From assembly GCF_001039355.2 (NCBI RefSeq), contig NW_019775536.1:409904-473903 (forward strand): a DNA stretch of 64,000 bases, read 5' to 3'. A program made the translations under genes and the position numbers. Positions 33,053 to 45,540 of the stretch are shown here, in pieces. How positions within the stretch are numbered: position 1 is the stretch's first letter; every line of letters begins with the position of its first letter. Below the pieces are notes generated by a model. It made no database searches and was not told where the DNA came from. It worked only from the letters and a program-made list of their open reading frames with translations. This stretch comes from Lingula anatina. Taxonomy: Eukaryota > Brachiopoda > Lingulata > Lingulida > Lingulidae.

Positions 33053-33870
33053 CAAAGGTGACAGACAATAGTTCAACACTATCCGTTTGTTGCATGTAAG
33101 GTACAGATACTGGTGTCAGTTAATTTGGTTTTCAATTGATTAGGCCTACGTTTACGACATGAACAATCTTTCCTATTATCTCTTTTCTTAAATTGACATT
33201 TTTTCGTTTTTGTAAAATTGGGGTTGCATATTCGATACACGACTTAAGTCTAGTGCGTTGTTATCTGTTGCAGACCTGTTCCCGAGTTCTGAGGGGTTTC
33301 ACGCTGGAGCAACAGACACGGCAATGGAAGGCATTTGGCAATGGGTTTCTGACGGATCTCTGGTCCAAGGTGAGATACGGCTTTTCAATGATTTCAATGG
33401 TTGTTATTCACTCTTATATTTACTGTAAATGTATTGTCAACTATTTAGTTAGTTTTCATGCATTAGTGTTTTTATTGTTGCTGTTGTTGCATTATTTTTG
33501 GCAGATCACCATTTTCAACCCACTGGTCTGTATACATGTATGATCTTGTTTAGCCTTCCTCCTCCCGAAAATTGTCTGCAACGACAATCTGATGGTTATA
33601 TTCCTACTAGTTGTATTTCATAATTCAGTTTGGGATGGATGTGTAGCACTATTAGTTAGGATGTGTCAGTGTGTTTACAACACAGAGCTCTGTCGTATAC
33701 AAGTTTAATTTCATCTTTCAGGATACTTAGGCTGGGACTTCTTCCATCGTTGGTATCAGGACGGAGGCAGAGGCTCGAACTGTCTGCTGCTGTTTGCTCA
33801 ACGCAAATATCTGTGGCATGACGAGCTCTGCAACAATAAGGCACATTCTATCTGTGAAATTGAAAATTGA
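33053..33870 (+). pseudogene. C-type lectin copy A, 5'-truncated at Maverick end
   Basis: Exon 3 (33274-33369) and exon 4 with stop (33722-33870) match lectin B exons in length and coding, and both splice sites are kept. Upstream, homology to copy B begins abruptly at 33053 with the last five bases of exon 2 plus its GTGACA donor, directly against the Maverick terminus. Exons 1 and 2 and the promoter are missing, so no lectin can be made from this copy unless the assembly join is wrong. Confidence 0.85.
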
Positions 33871-36021
33871 GAACCTTGATATGTTTGCAGTCTGTGTGCA
33901 GAATCTGCTTACTTAAGGAAAAAGAAGTTGTAAAATCAGATGTAATTGTAACCAGATACCTTACGCTCACCTTGTACACGAGACTCTTTGTGTTCACAAT
34001 AAATCATCTGATCTCACCTTGCATGAATGAAATGGTTGATTTTTATTGATATATGTTTCACAAAACCAATTCTTGCGTTACCTTTTATATATATTTCCCG
34101 GCACATAAGCCCGTTCTAGCTACTTTAATCCAGTACTCATTTATACTTCAAGATTGTCAACATCGTGTCACCGAGTGGCATATTGTGAGCAGACAATTAC
34201 AATAAGGGTCAGCCGAGAGAGCGCAAAGTCTCGCAACTTACCGTAAACTCTAACTAGAATTCGTAGATTAGACGGAGAGTGGGGTCGGACATATTGGCAG
34301 AATAGCAAGTGCGGTGTGGAAACGAATATTGGCTGACAGAATATATTCAATGGAGTTTTCAAATTAATTTATAAGCAGAGTAGATAACCTTGTTACTAAA
34401 TACCTCAGGAAGTGTCTTTTTACTTTCGGGGCCTTTTTCGAGAATAAAAGTGGAAAAGAGCACCTGCCCGTCAAAGAAAGAAGAGATGACACATTAAAGT
34501 TTAGACATGGTGGAATGGGAGGAAGGGAGGGCAATTAGAAATCGGAAACCCATCTACTCGATAATATGAATCAGTAGTCAAAACTGACATCAAAGCACAA
34601 CAACTAGAACCCAATAAATCTCTAATCATTCTGAAGTATTTTTTCTGTCCATAAAGCGCATCAACTTATTTATCGTGTAAAATAACGCCTGTCGTTCTTT
34701 TGTCTTCACAATTGTTTTCTTTACTTTTCAAACTCATGCTTCAGTCACTCGACTACAATTAAATTTTCTTAGACCAGCTGTTTAGATGAGATCACAGAAT
34801 TTGAGCCTCATAACGACATACACTGAATCACTCGTTCTCAAGTTAACAATCGGATCCGGTTCTCGTGGTTGCTACCAAGGACTTATCATACGTGTACATC
34901 ATACGTGGATCCAAGTTGCTGTATTCTTCACACTGTAGTTGTATCGGCATGAAACATGATTTACCTCAGCAGACCTCGTGATAATCATTTTAAACCTGGA
35001 GAGTCTCCTACAGCGTTCCACTTTACATCACTTCCATTCGTAGGCAACTGTGGGCTTAACACGGTGGACTAGCGTAGGGAGTGTAACGACAATTTTATGA
35101 TGTCGCAGCACAATGGAAACTTAATATGCCTTAATGATGATATAGTCGCTAATTTTGTGTCCACCCCTGCAACAATTGATTTAAGTGTATATTTAGAAAA
35201 GTAAATTATTAAATAAAGCGAATAAATTTTATCAGAAATAAACAAACTTCAAAGTAACTAAATCAAAGACATCATTGTGCAGGTACTTGCAATGCTTCCG
35301 TTCATTCTATGAACGTTTTCTGTCTCTTTAAACTAAGTACAATTACATTACCAATGACGAAGCTCTACGACAAGACTGCAAAACCCGAGCTTCATGACAA
35401 CATATGACTAATGAAATCAGTAACTTGATTTCACATCAAAGATAGAACCCGGCCCTCTTTTCGCTCCAGATATTTTATATTGCAGGGTTATCCGAATGCC
35501 ACAGGCACAGTGATCGCATCTTTCAAGGGAATGCCAATGGAATATGTGCACGATTTAGAGACTATTGTAATAACTTTAGATCTCCAAGGGGAGTCTCTCT
35601 TAATTGCAAAAAACTTAAGCAGCTTAGATGTGACGGCTACTGAAGCTGAAGGGGTAATTAACTGTCGTTTAGCAGCTTTAGCAGGTTTGCCAGACATCTA
35701 GGCCACGTAAGCTGAAAGAAAGTTATCGAGAAACCCCGTGGAGATGGACCGATCCTGTTAGATCGATCTAGGGATGAGAACCCAGTCTTAAGCCTAGATT
35801 ACATTTTCTACTCGCGCTGCATGTCATATCGGTCACGTGATCATAAGGCCACTGATTCCTGCTTTACTTTATATGGGTAGACATTTCTGTGAAATGTTAA
35901 CATGGCCATTTGACAATGTTGACAGTTTATACTCGACGGGTTGCTAAAAGGTCTTTAGCGTCTCTTTTACCTAATAAGGGCATAGCTTTTAACTTTGTCA
36001 CGTGACAGGGTAGATCGCTAC
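33871..36021 (+). other. Spacer between lectin A and lectin B
   Basis: Non-coding, duplicated at 38800-41153 with about 95 percent identity by eye. It is the 3' flank of one copy joined to the 5' flank of the next, so the lectin unit is about 4.9-5 kb long. The frame at 35480-35701 is not conserved as protein in the copy at 40380. Confidence 0.6.
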
Positions 36022-36029
36022 TATAAAAA
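36022..36029 (+). promoter_or_regulatory. TATA box of lectin B
   Basis: TATAAAAA lies 49 bases before the ATG at 36071, conserved before lectin C (41154) and inverted before lectin D (49871-49878). A CACGTGAC E-box-like block lies about 20 bases upstream in each. Confidence 0.8.
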
Positions 36030-36070
36030 CGCCGCCGCCAGCAACACGCCGTGCTGACGTGTCTCACTTT

Positions 36071-38799
36071 ATGAAGATGTCTGTGCTACCGATGTGTCTC
36101 TTGATCACGGTTTTAGCTCTATTGGGCACTTTCGTCAAGTCAACAGATAGCCTTGGAGTCCTTTCCCTAAGAGACGGCACCAACGATGTACGCTCAAAGG
36201 TAGATGCCATTAGAGCCAATACTTCAGAACTGAACAAGCTCCTTTTGTCTTTGCGAAATAGTCTTGATCTTGGTGGAACTACAACCGGTGAGTTACACTC
36301 ATCTAACAACATGTAATTCAGAAATTTACATTTGTATTTCATCACCCTTTGCTGTTGTCAGCATTTTCTAAAAATATTTTAGAGATTTTGTGTATTTTAA
36401 AGAGATAGAGACAAGACTTCAGAACTGAACGACTTGCTATCGTACGTACTCTTATTTCGTTTTATTCCCTGAACTCCCTACAAAAAGTGAGTTATGCTAA
36501 TGTTTATAATGTTATTTCCGTCAATTTGTAATGCATGTTACATTTTTTTTCTGTTGTCATAGTCGTCTTGATATGATTTACAGTTTTTTTTTTTTTTTGC
36601 TAATTTTCTGTAGAGTATTCACATAGCAAACACAAACATATGGATAAGCAAACTTAAAAATACTGTATATCAGATAACACAGAACCTTAGTCTTCGTTTA
36701 ATATCTGCTAGCACCGTTTTCGAGAAAGTGTTCTCATTTTTCATAAATAACTGGCGATTTGTGTGGTTCTCTGGACAACCTTTTTTTAAACTGAAAACTC
36801 TTTAAGTTCGAACCGATGTGAATTGGACTTCGTAGAGCTTTTGATATAATTGGTGTTCAACACAGCAAAATTTACTGCTCTGATTGAAACTAATGCGCAT
36901 TTTAAAAAAAATTTATTCCTATAATTGATGAAGCATTCATCTTCCTTTTCTTCATGAAATAAAACATAAATAAAAATAATTAAGTATTCCACCACATTTT
37001 TGCTAACACTTGTTTTTATACATCTTTTACTAACACCTTTAATAAAATGGAGCAAAGCATGTCCTTTGTTTTGAAGTATCAGTTTGTTTCTCAAATTATT
37101 GACAAATAAGCCCTTATATTGCTATTTAAGGATGCTTTATCTCTGTACTATCGCCCAGATACCGAAAATAAGTTTTTCTTGCATCTAATTATTCAATAAT
37201 GCATCTATCTTTGTGCTGATTGGAAACAATATAAGAAATCTCCGAAAATCTAAAATATCGGCGTTTATATTTCGTATTGCAATGTATGAGCATAGTCAAC
37301 TCAAAGCTTTAACACCTTTCTATTTTGAGGTGAGATAGCAATCGGTATGGGGCGTAACTTTATCCTTGAACAAGATTTTATCACGCAATTTGTCACGCCT
37401 TAGCAGGAGTATCTGAGCTACCATCCCGTGTCGTCGTTTTGGTTTAAATGCTTTTGTTATGGGGTTATGAGCACCTAATTTCATATTTTCATTAAACAAG
37501 AAATTGTTTTGCTTTATCAATGATAAAATCTGAACTAAGACTTTTAAGAAAAATCGCTGGCAGGGTTTTGTCGGCGTTGAAACTGTGATCGTGAGTGCTC
37601 AGGTAAATGAGAAATTTATTATTTTTTTCATTTTAACCCCCAGATCACAATTATAACGTCACGTGTAAATTTTCTAATATTGTACATTTGTTTTTTGCAT
37701 GCATCTCTTACAGACAACGCAGGTGACACAATGTTTTACCTGCAACTGTATGGACCACTGAATACATGTTTCAGTGAATATATTAGGAGCATTCTCTCTA
37801 ATTTTTAACAGATATCAAGTGCGCATTTGGCTTTGTGAAGTTCCAACGCTCGTGCTACAAGTTTGTGATAGAGAAAAAGACGTGGCAGCAGGCACAGCAT
37901 GACTGTCGTTCCATGGGGGCAAACCTAGTGTCCATTAAGTCTTGGGAAGAGCAGAAGTTTATCTTGGAGCACATAGCCACACACAAAGGTGACAGACAAT
38001 AGTTCAACACTATCCGTTTGTTGCATGTAAGGTACAGATACTGGTGTCAGTTAATTTGGTTTTCAATTGATTAGGCCTACGTTTACGACATGAACAATCT
38101 TTCCTATTATCTCTTTTCTTAAATTGACATTTTTTCGTTTTTGTAAAATTGGGGTTGCCTATTCGATACACGACTTAAGTCTAGTGCGTTGTTATCTGTT
38201 GCAGACCTGTTCCCGAGTTCTGAGGGGTTTCACGCTGGAGCAACAGACACGGCAATGGAAGGCATTTGGCAATGGGTTTCTGACGGATCTCTGGTCCAAG
38301 GTGAGATACGGCTTTTCAATGATTTCAATGGTTGTTATTCACTCCTATATTTACTGTAAATGTATTGCCAACTATTTAGTTAGTTTTCATGCATTAGTGT
38401 TTTTATTGTTGCTGTTGTTGCATTATTTTCGGCAGATCACCATTTTCAACCCACTGGTCTATACATGTATGATCTTGTGTAGCCTTCCTCCTCCCGAAAA
38501 TTGTCTGCAACGACAATCTGATGGTTATATTCCTGCTAGTTGTATTTCATAATTCAGTTTGGGATGGATGTGTACCACTATTAGTTAGGGTGTGTCAATG
38601 TGTTTACAACACAGAGCTCTGTCGTATACAAGTTTAATTTCATCTTTCAGGATACTTAGGCTGGGACTTCTTCCATCGTTGGTATCAGGACGGAGGCAGA
38701 GGCTCGAACTGTCTGCTGCTGTTTGCTCAACGCAAATATCTGTGGCATGACGAGCTCTGCAACAATAAGGCACATTCTATCTGTGAAATTGAAAATTGA
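36071..38799 (+). CDS. Secreted C-type lectin (copy B, intact)
   Basis: Four exons with GT-AG borders and matching phase 1 junctions: 36071-36287, 37812-37988, 38205-38300, 38651-38799; 212 aa. Residues 1-24 are a signal peptide. Exon 1 also gives a heptad-like neck (DGTNDVRSKVDAIRANTSEL) likely to oligomerise. Exons 2-4 form one C-type lectin domain: FVKFQRSCYKF start, the WQQAQHDCRSMGANLVSI helix, IWQWVSDGS core, and a C-terminal SNCLLL...WHDELC...ICEIEN end. The usual EPN or QPD sugar-specificity triplet is replaced by a QDGGRGSN stretch and WND is WHD, so calcium-dependent sugar binding may be altered. Probably a secreted immune-type or mucosal lectin (inferred from family). It is the only complete lectin here. 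Confidence 0.88.
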
Positions 38800-40566
38800 G
38801 CACCTTGATATGTTTGCAGTCTGTGTGCAGAATCTGCTTACTTAAGGAAAAAGAAGTTGTAAAATCAGATGTAATTGTAACCAGATACCTTACGCTCACC
38901 TTGTACACGAGACTCCTTGTGTTCACAATAAATCATCTGATCTCACCTTGCATGAATGAAATGGTTGACTTTTATTGATAAATGTTTCACAAAACCAATT
39001 CTTGCATTACCTTTTATATATATTTCCCGGTACATAAGCCCGTTCTAGCTACTTTAATCCAGTACTCATTTATACTTCAAGATTGTCAACATCGTGTCAC
39101 CGAGTGGCATATTGTGAGCAGACAATTACAATAAGGGTCAGTCGAGAGAGCGCAAGGTCTCGCAACTTACCGTAAACTCTAACTAGAATTCGTAGATTAG
39201 ACGGAGAGTGGGGTCGGACATATTGGCAGAATAACAAGCGTGGTGTGGTAACGAATATTGGCTGACAGAATATATTCAATGAAGTTTTCAAATTAATTTA
39301 TAAGCAGAGTAGATAACCTTGTTACTCAATACCTCAGGAAGTGTCTTTTTACTTTCGGGGCCTTTTTCGAGAATAAAAGTGGAAAAGAGCACCTGCCCGT
39401 CAAAGAAAGAAGAGATGACACATTTAAAGCTTTGACATGGTGGAATAGGAGGAAGGGAGGGCAATTAGAAATCGGAAACCCATCTACTCGATAATATGAA
39501 TCAGTAGTCAAAACTGACATCTAAGCACAACAACAAGAACCCAATAAATCTCTAATCATTCTAAAGTATTTTTTCTGTCCATAAAGCTCATCAACTTATT
39601 TATCGTGTAAAATAACGCCTGTCGTTCTTTTGTCTTCACAATTGTTTTCTTTACTTTTCAAACTCATGCTTCAGTCACTCGACTACAATTAAATTTTCTT
39701 AGACCAGCTGTTTAGATGAGATCACAGAATTTGAGCCTCATAACGACATACACTGAATCACTCGTTCTCAAGTTAACAATCGGATCCGGTTCTCGTGGTT
39801 GCTACCAAGGACTTATCATACGTGTACATCATACGTGGATCCAAGTTGCTGTTAATATTCTTCACACTGTAGTTGTATCGGCATGGAACATGATTTACCT
39901 CAGCAGACCTCGTGATAGTCATTTTAAACCCGGAGAGTCTCTTACAGCGTTCCACTTTACATCACTTCCATTCGTAGGGAGTGTAACGACAATTTTATGA
40001 TGTCGCAGCACAATGGAAACTAGATATGCCTTAATGATGATATAGTCGCTAATTTTGTGCCCACCCCTGCAACGATTGATTTAAATGTATATTTAGATAA
40101 GTAAATTATTAAATAAAGCGAATAAATTTTATCAGAAATAAACAAACTTCAAAGTAACTAAATTAAAGACATCATTGTGCAGGTACTTGCAATGCTTCCA
40201 TTCATTCTATGAACGTTTTCTGTCTCTTTAAACTAAGTACAATTACATTACCAACGACGAAGCTCTACGACAAAACTGCAGAACCTGAGCTTCATTACAA
40301 CATATGACTAATGAAATCAGTAACTTGATTTCACATCGAAGATAGAACCCCTCTTTTCGTTCCAGATATTTTATATTGCAGGGTTATCCGAATGCCACAG
40401 GCGCAGTGGTAGCATCTTTCAAAGGAACGCTTGTAATGACAGTGGAATATGTGCACGATTTAGACTATTGTAATTACTTTGAAACTCCAAGGGGAGTCTC
40501 GCTTAATTGCAAATAACTTAAGCAGCTTAGAATTCACGCCTACTCCAGCTGATAGGGGGAAATTAA
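38800..40566 (+). other. 3' flank of lectin B
   Basis: Non-coding, near-identical to 33871-35650 downstream of copy A, with small indels. No feature other than the shared duplication is seen. Confidence 0.5.
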
Positions 40567-40789
40567 GGGACCGTTCACATGGAAAGTCTATTTTCTAAAA
40601 ATCTATTTTCTATTCGCGGTATCTTGTGATCACTCCAAGCGCAGCCGAGAATTAATTACAGCTTTGGAAGTAACTGGCTCGCGCTGCCAGTAATTACGCC
40701 GCGGGGTATTCAGGGCACAGACCGTGATCACAAGATACTGCGAATAGAAAATAGATTTTTAGAAATAGACTTGTCATGTGAACGGGGCC
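40567..40789. mobile_element. PIF/Harbinger-type MITE upstream of lectin C
   Basis: A 223-bp insertion with near-perfect inverted repeats of about 65 bp (GGGACCGTTCACATG ... CATGTGAACGGGGCC, then TCTATTTTC and GTGATCAC blocks), flanked by TAA on both sides (40564-40566 and 40790-40792). The matching site upstream of lectin B (about 35653-35662, GGTAATTAACTGTCG) has one TAA and no insert. A three-base TWA target and GG-rich ends fit PIF/Harbinger MITEs. No coding capacity. Confidence 0.85.
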
Positions 40790-41208
40790 TAACTGTCGTT
40801 TAGCAGCTTTAGCAGGCTACCACGTAAGCTGAAAGAATTTTAGGGAGAAACCCCGTGGAGATGGACGGATCCTGTTAGATCGATCTAGGAATGGGAACCC
40901 AGTCTTAAGCCTAGATTGCATTTCCTACTCGCGCTGAATGCCATATTGGTCACATGATCATAAGGCCACTGATTCCTGCTTTACTTAATTTATATGGGTA
41001 GAAATTTCTGTGAAATGTTAACGTGGCTACTTGACAATTTTGACAGTTTATACTCGAAAGATTGCCAAGAGGTCATTAGCGTCTGTTTTATCTAATAAGG
41101 GCACAAATCTCTATACAATGTTAACGTGGTCACGTGACAGGCCACCCCGTTACTATAAAAATGCCGCTGCCAGCAACACGCTGTGCTTACGTGTCTCACT
41201 TCGTGAAG

Positions 41209-41406
41209 ATGTCAGTGCTGCCGGTGTGTCTCTTTTGGGGAATTTTGTCCAGTCAACAGATGGCCTTGGAGCCCTTTCCCTAGGAGACGGCACCAGCGAT
41301 GTACACTCAAAGGTGGATGCCATTAGAGCCAAGACTTAAGAACTGAGCAAGCTCCTTTTGTCTGTGCGAAATAGTTTTGATTCCTGCCTTGGTGGAACTA
41401 TAACCG
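41209..41406 (+). pseudogene. Lectin copy C, dead first exon
   Basis: Homologous to lectin B exon 1, with TATAAAAA at 41154 and the exon-end donor GTGAGT kept. A deletion of about 20 bases removes part of the signal peptide and shifts the frame, and GCCAAGACTTAAGAACT puts a TAA in the original frame. Homology to intron 1 runs on to about 41890 and then stops; exons 2-4 are absent. Confidence 0.85.
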
Positions 41407-42061
41407 GTGAGTTACACTCATCTAACAACATGCTGTTCTGAACTTTACATTTGTATTCAGCATTCTTTAGTGTGGTCAGCATTTTCTTAAATATTTTAGA
41501 TATTTTGTGTATTTTAAAGAGATAGAGCCAAGACTTCAGAGCTGAAGGAGCTGCTATCGTACGTGATCTTATTTCGTTTTATTCCCAGAACTCCCTACAA
41601 AAAGTGAGTATCGCTAATTTTTATATTGTTATTTCCGTCAATTTGTAATGCATGTTACATTTTTTTCTACTGTTATCATAGTCTTCTTAATATGATTTAC
41701 AGTTTTTTTTTTTTTTTTTTGCTAATTTTCTGTAGAATATTCACATAGCGAGCACAAACATACATGGATAAGCAGGCTTAGAAATATTGTTTACCAGATA
41801 ACACAGAACGTTGGGTTTCCTTTAATATCTGCTAGCACTGTTTCTAGAAAGTGATCTTATTTTTCATAAACAATATGTTGAGAATATTTTTGTTTCTCTA
41901 GTTTATACTTGACAATAAATCTCGTATCATTCAAAAGCATTTGTTCTGCCCATAAAGAGCATCAATTTATTCATCATGTAAACTACTGCCAGCTGTACTT
42001 TTGTCTTCACAATTGTTTACTTTATTTTTCAAACGTCTGCTTCATGATCATTATTGATGAT
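41407..42061 (+). other. Remnant of lectin C intron 1 and junction
   Basis: 41407-41890 matches intron 1 of copy B (36288-36770). After that homology is lost, and a segment resembling 34620-34740 (TTTGTCTTCACAATTGTTT) appears, showing rearrangement. No gene. Confidence 0.5.
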
Positions 42062-42957
42062 TATTCTCCCCAGACAATTCCCCCCTGGACAACCCCCCCA
42101 GGACAATCCCCCCTGGACGATTCTCCCCAAAGAATATATATTTATATACAAATATAAAGTAAAGAGTACAAAGTTCAAATCTTTTCATCGATTTTCTAAA
42201 TATTTCTTAGTGTGATGATGCAACACGAGGATAGATAAGATTAAAATATTTAAAAAACCATGTATACATTGTGTGTTAAAGCTTTGCAAATACTAGCAAA
42301 ATAATTTTTTAAAAATTGGTGAAAAATTATTTTCATGAAGTACAAGTACATAAAATGTTCGAGATAGAAGTACAGAACATTTTATTAAAAATCTGATCAA
42401 AGTATATCTTCAGGAAAAGGAGAAGTAAACAGATGATCTCACTCATCCAGGTAGCTCTTTGATGAATTAACTGTTATTTTAATTGCTTTATTACTCCCCC
42501 ATTGATTGAGTAAGACTTGAATCAATGTGCATCTCTAGGGAGAGGTGGAGTAAACCGATTTTCTCGCTTATCCAGGTATCCCTTTGACTATTTGTCACTT
42601 TTAATTGCTTGATTACTACCCATGTGCACCACCCACCATACTAAAAATATTCATAAAATATCTGTTTATACCTGTTCATCTCTTTACCCCACCTTTACCT
42701 GAAGGATAGGTGGTTATACTTCAATTAGATATTTAATTAATCCTCCTATACTTGTACTCAATGAAAAGGGAATTTGTTATAAAATAATTTGTTTCATGAT
42801 GAAGTTGTATTATCACACTAAAAGTATTAATAAAATGGATGAAATGTTTTAAACTTTACACTTTCTGTTTTATATTTGTATAAAAATATATATTTCTTTG
42901 GGGGGGGGATTGTCCGGGGGGGGGGGTGATTGTCCAGGGGGGTGGATTGTCCTAGTT
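42062..42957. mobile_element. Foldback element with poly-G/C tandem termini
   Basis: The left end (42062-42175) has repeated GGACAATCCCCCCT-type units followed by CCCCAAAGAATATATATTTA. The right end (42845-42957) carries the inverse: TATATATTTCTTTGGGGGGG, ATTGTCC and GGGGGGGGGG runs. The arms are about 100 bp, with about 650 bp of non-coding AT-rich interior. It looks like a non-autonomous foldback or MITE-like transposon with tandem repeats in its ends. No target duplication is clear. The G runs could form quadruplexes. Confidence 0.65.
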
Positions 42958-43047
42958 CCACGGTGTGATTTAAATTGCCCTCCGTCCCTCCCTTCCACTC
43001 TACTTAAGCTTTCTTGTGTCATTTCTTCTTTCTTGGGAAGGCAGGGN

Positions 43048-43208
43048 AAATATATATTTCTTTGGGGGGGGGATTGTCCGGGGGGGGGGGGATTGTCCAG
43101 GGGGGTGGATTGTCCTAGTTCCACGGTGTGATTTAAGTTGCCCTCCGTCCCTCCCTTCCACTCTACTTAAGCTTTCTTGTGTCATTTCTTCTTTCTTGGG
43201 AAGGCAGG
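43048..43208 (+). repeat. Repeat of the poly-G end across a single N
   Basis: 43048-43208 duplicates about 42885-43046, with the N at 43047 between. Probably two contig ends that overlap in the hard-to-sequence G tract and were not merged. Confidence 0.8.
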
Positions 43209-43295
43209 GGCTTCATCCATAATTTTCTTTTTGGAAGAGTCCCGAAAGTAAAAAGACCTCCTGGTGTCTTTAGTTTTAAGGTTCACATCTTTTAT

Positions 43296-43990
43296 CTAGT
43301 GATGATGGTGATGATGATGATGATTTATTCTTTGTAGTTTAAGGCCTCTGCCCAACAATGCATTACAATCTGTACAAACACAGAAATAAATTATGAATAC
43401 AACATACACATACAAGTATTTTATTTACATATCTGGACGGTTTACATTGTTATCTACAATATTTCTTCTTAGTGCAAAGGCGTTCATTAAAAATCTAGCC
43501 GCTGAGAAAATACTCTCTTCGTTCTCGTCAGACATTAAAGTTGTAAACAAATATTTACTTAGAAAGCTGGTTGTCCATTCAGTTCTAATGTATTTCAATC
43601 TGAATTCGTCGTACAAGAGACATAAAAGTAAAAAATGCATTTCGTCTTCTACTGTGTGAATGCCTAGTCTTAGACATAGAGGCCAAAACCTTTGATCTCT
43701 GTCGATTTTTGTATAACGGCCTCTTTCGATCATGAGCTCATGACTTGAGCAACGAAATTTTGAAAGTATTTTTCTTTGCTTGTAGGTTAAAGGAAGTGAA
43801 AGGTATCGCTCAGGATTTAAAGCGCTTTTGTAGAGTTTATAACTGATGCATTTAGATGATACATTAATATCGGAAAATATAGTTTGTTGTGCACAGTCTG
43901 TTATTCTAGTTCTAAATAAACTTAAAAACGCCTCTGCATCCCCGATATCGTTCGCGATCCAGGCGTATCCAAAACCATCATGAAATAATA
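43296..43990 (-). mobile_element. 3' end of a LINE retrotransposon
   Basis: Minus-strand frame from about 43990 to 43425, open for about 185 codons. It carries the typical C-terminal tail of molluscan non-LTR retrotransposons: a SKFRCSSHELMIERGRYTKI stretch, then CLRLGIHTVEDEMHFLLLC with one cysteine of the usual zinc knuckle replaced. After the stop, a short 3' UTR ends in a (GATGAT)n simple repeat at 43300-43325, a common LINE tail. The element is 5'-truncated, with no reverse transcriptase motifs, and sits in the 3' flank of inverted lectin D. Confidence 0.7.
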
Positions 43991-44510
43991 AGTTTTAATG
44001 CAAGTCGCCCAGGATGATCTAGTCTGCTCATTGATTAATTTGAAAAACACCCATGAATATTTTCTGTCAGTCAACATTCGTTGCCGCACCGCACTTGTTA
44101 GTCTGCTAATATGTCAGACCCCACTCTCCGTCAATTCTACGAATTCTAGTTTTTACGTTGAGTAGCGAGACTGCGCTCTCTGGGCTGGCCCTTACTGCAA
44201 TCGTGTGTTCACAATACGCCACTCGGCGACAGGATATCGACAATCTTGCAGTATAAATGACTGCTGGATTAAAACTAGCTAGAACAGGCTGATGTAAAAA
44301 AGGTAATGCTAGGATTGATTCCGCAAAACACAAATAAATAACATTCACTCATCTCATCATGAAAGCCGAATTTTTTTTTGTGAAGACAAATAGTCTCGTG
44401 TAGAGGGTAAGCAGAATTCCAACTTATCTGGTTCCAACTTATCTGCTTGAACAACTTCTTTTTAATACGTTAATAGATTCTGCATACAGACAGAAAACAT
44501 AACATGGTTC

Positions 44511-45113
44511 TCAATTTTCAATTTCACAAATAGAATGTGCCTTAAAGCTGCAGGGCTCGTCATGCCACAGATATTTACGTTGAGCAAACAGCAACAGACA
44601 GTTCTCGTGTACCCCGTTCTGATGCAGACGATCAAAGAAGTCCCAGCCTTAATATCCTGAAAGGTTCAAGTATAGTCTTGTGTAATATTGAGTTCTGTGT
44701 TGTTACCACACTGAATAGCCGTGACTAATAGCGATATACAATTATCCCAAACAGAACTATGAAGTACATCTAGTAGTAAAATAAACATCAGATTACCGTT
44801 GCATAGGCCTACTATTTTCCAGGAGGATGAAGGCCACACAAGATCAAATTGACCAATGAATGCCTTCAACATGGTGATCTGCCGAAAATAATACCACAAC
44901 AACAACAACAATAAAAACATTAATACAGACAAACTAAGAAAATAATAAGCACCACAAATACGGCACATTTAAGATTGAATCACAGCTAACTGAAGTCATT
45001 AAAACGGCATATCTCACCTTGGACCAAAGATCCATCAGAAACCCATTGCCAAATCCCTTCCACTGCCGCGTCTGTGGCTCCAGCGTGAAACCCCAAAAAA
45101 TTTGGGAAAAGCT
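44511..45113 (-). pseudogene. Lectin copy D exons 4 and 3 (inverted)
   Basis: Exon 3 (45018-45113, 96 nt) is open and close to lectin B. Exon 4 (44511-44656) keeps the splice acceptor and the C-terminal Cys pattern, but its third codon is TAA where copy B has TTA, so translation would stop before the last half of the lectin domain. Sequence from about 44000 to 44500 matches the 3' flank of lectin B in inverse orientation. Confidence 0.8.
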
Positions 45114-45540
45114 CTGCAACAGATAACAACGCATACCGCATTAGACTTATTCAGTGCATCGAATAGGCAACCTTATTTTTTTAAACGAAAAAATAAATCA
45201 GTTAAAGAAAAGAGATAATTGTATAGATGATTCATGCACAATTCGAAGCGCCACATTGACAGTTAAGCATACTTATTACAGTAGGCGTCAAACTTTGTAA
45301 CTTTCTGCCACGAGATTATTAACCAAAATTCAACTGACATCCATTTTCATCCATTTTTGTTACTACAGCTAGAGAAGACTTAAGAGACGCCTGGTGCAGG
45401 GTAGAGTAAGCAGGCGTTTTAACAAGACTTGAAAGATAACGGTTTGTTTTGCTGGTTTTTAATGATCGTTGTTTTCTGAGGAAGTGCTTTTGTTTGGAAT
45501 TGCTGTGCCATATAGCCTGGCTTCCAAAGGGGTGGTTCAA

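Noticed and set aside
19018-33058. Six-base target-site duplication around the Maverick
   Set aside because: AATAGT (or ACAAAT) on the left does not equal CAAAGG on the right; the joins in both TIRs make the flanks unreliable.
33193-33543. 116-aa ORF over lectin A exon 3 and its copy at 38124-38552
   Set aside because: Wrong frame through the lectin exon and into introns; the real coding frame is fixed by splice phases and lectin residues.
42870-43222. Gly/Pro-rich ORFs on both strands
   Set aside because: Produced by translation of G tracts in the foldback element and its assembly duplicate.
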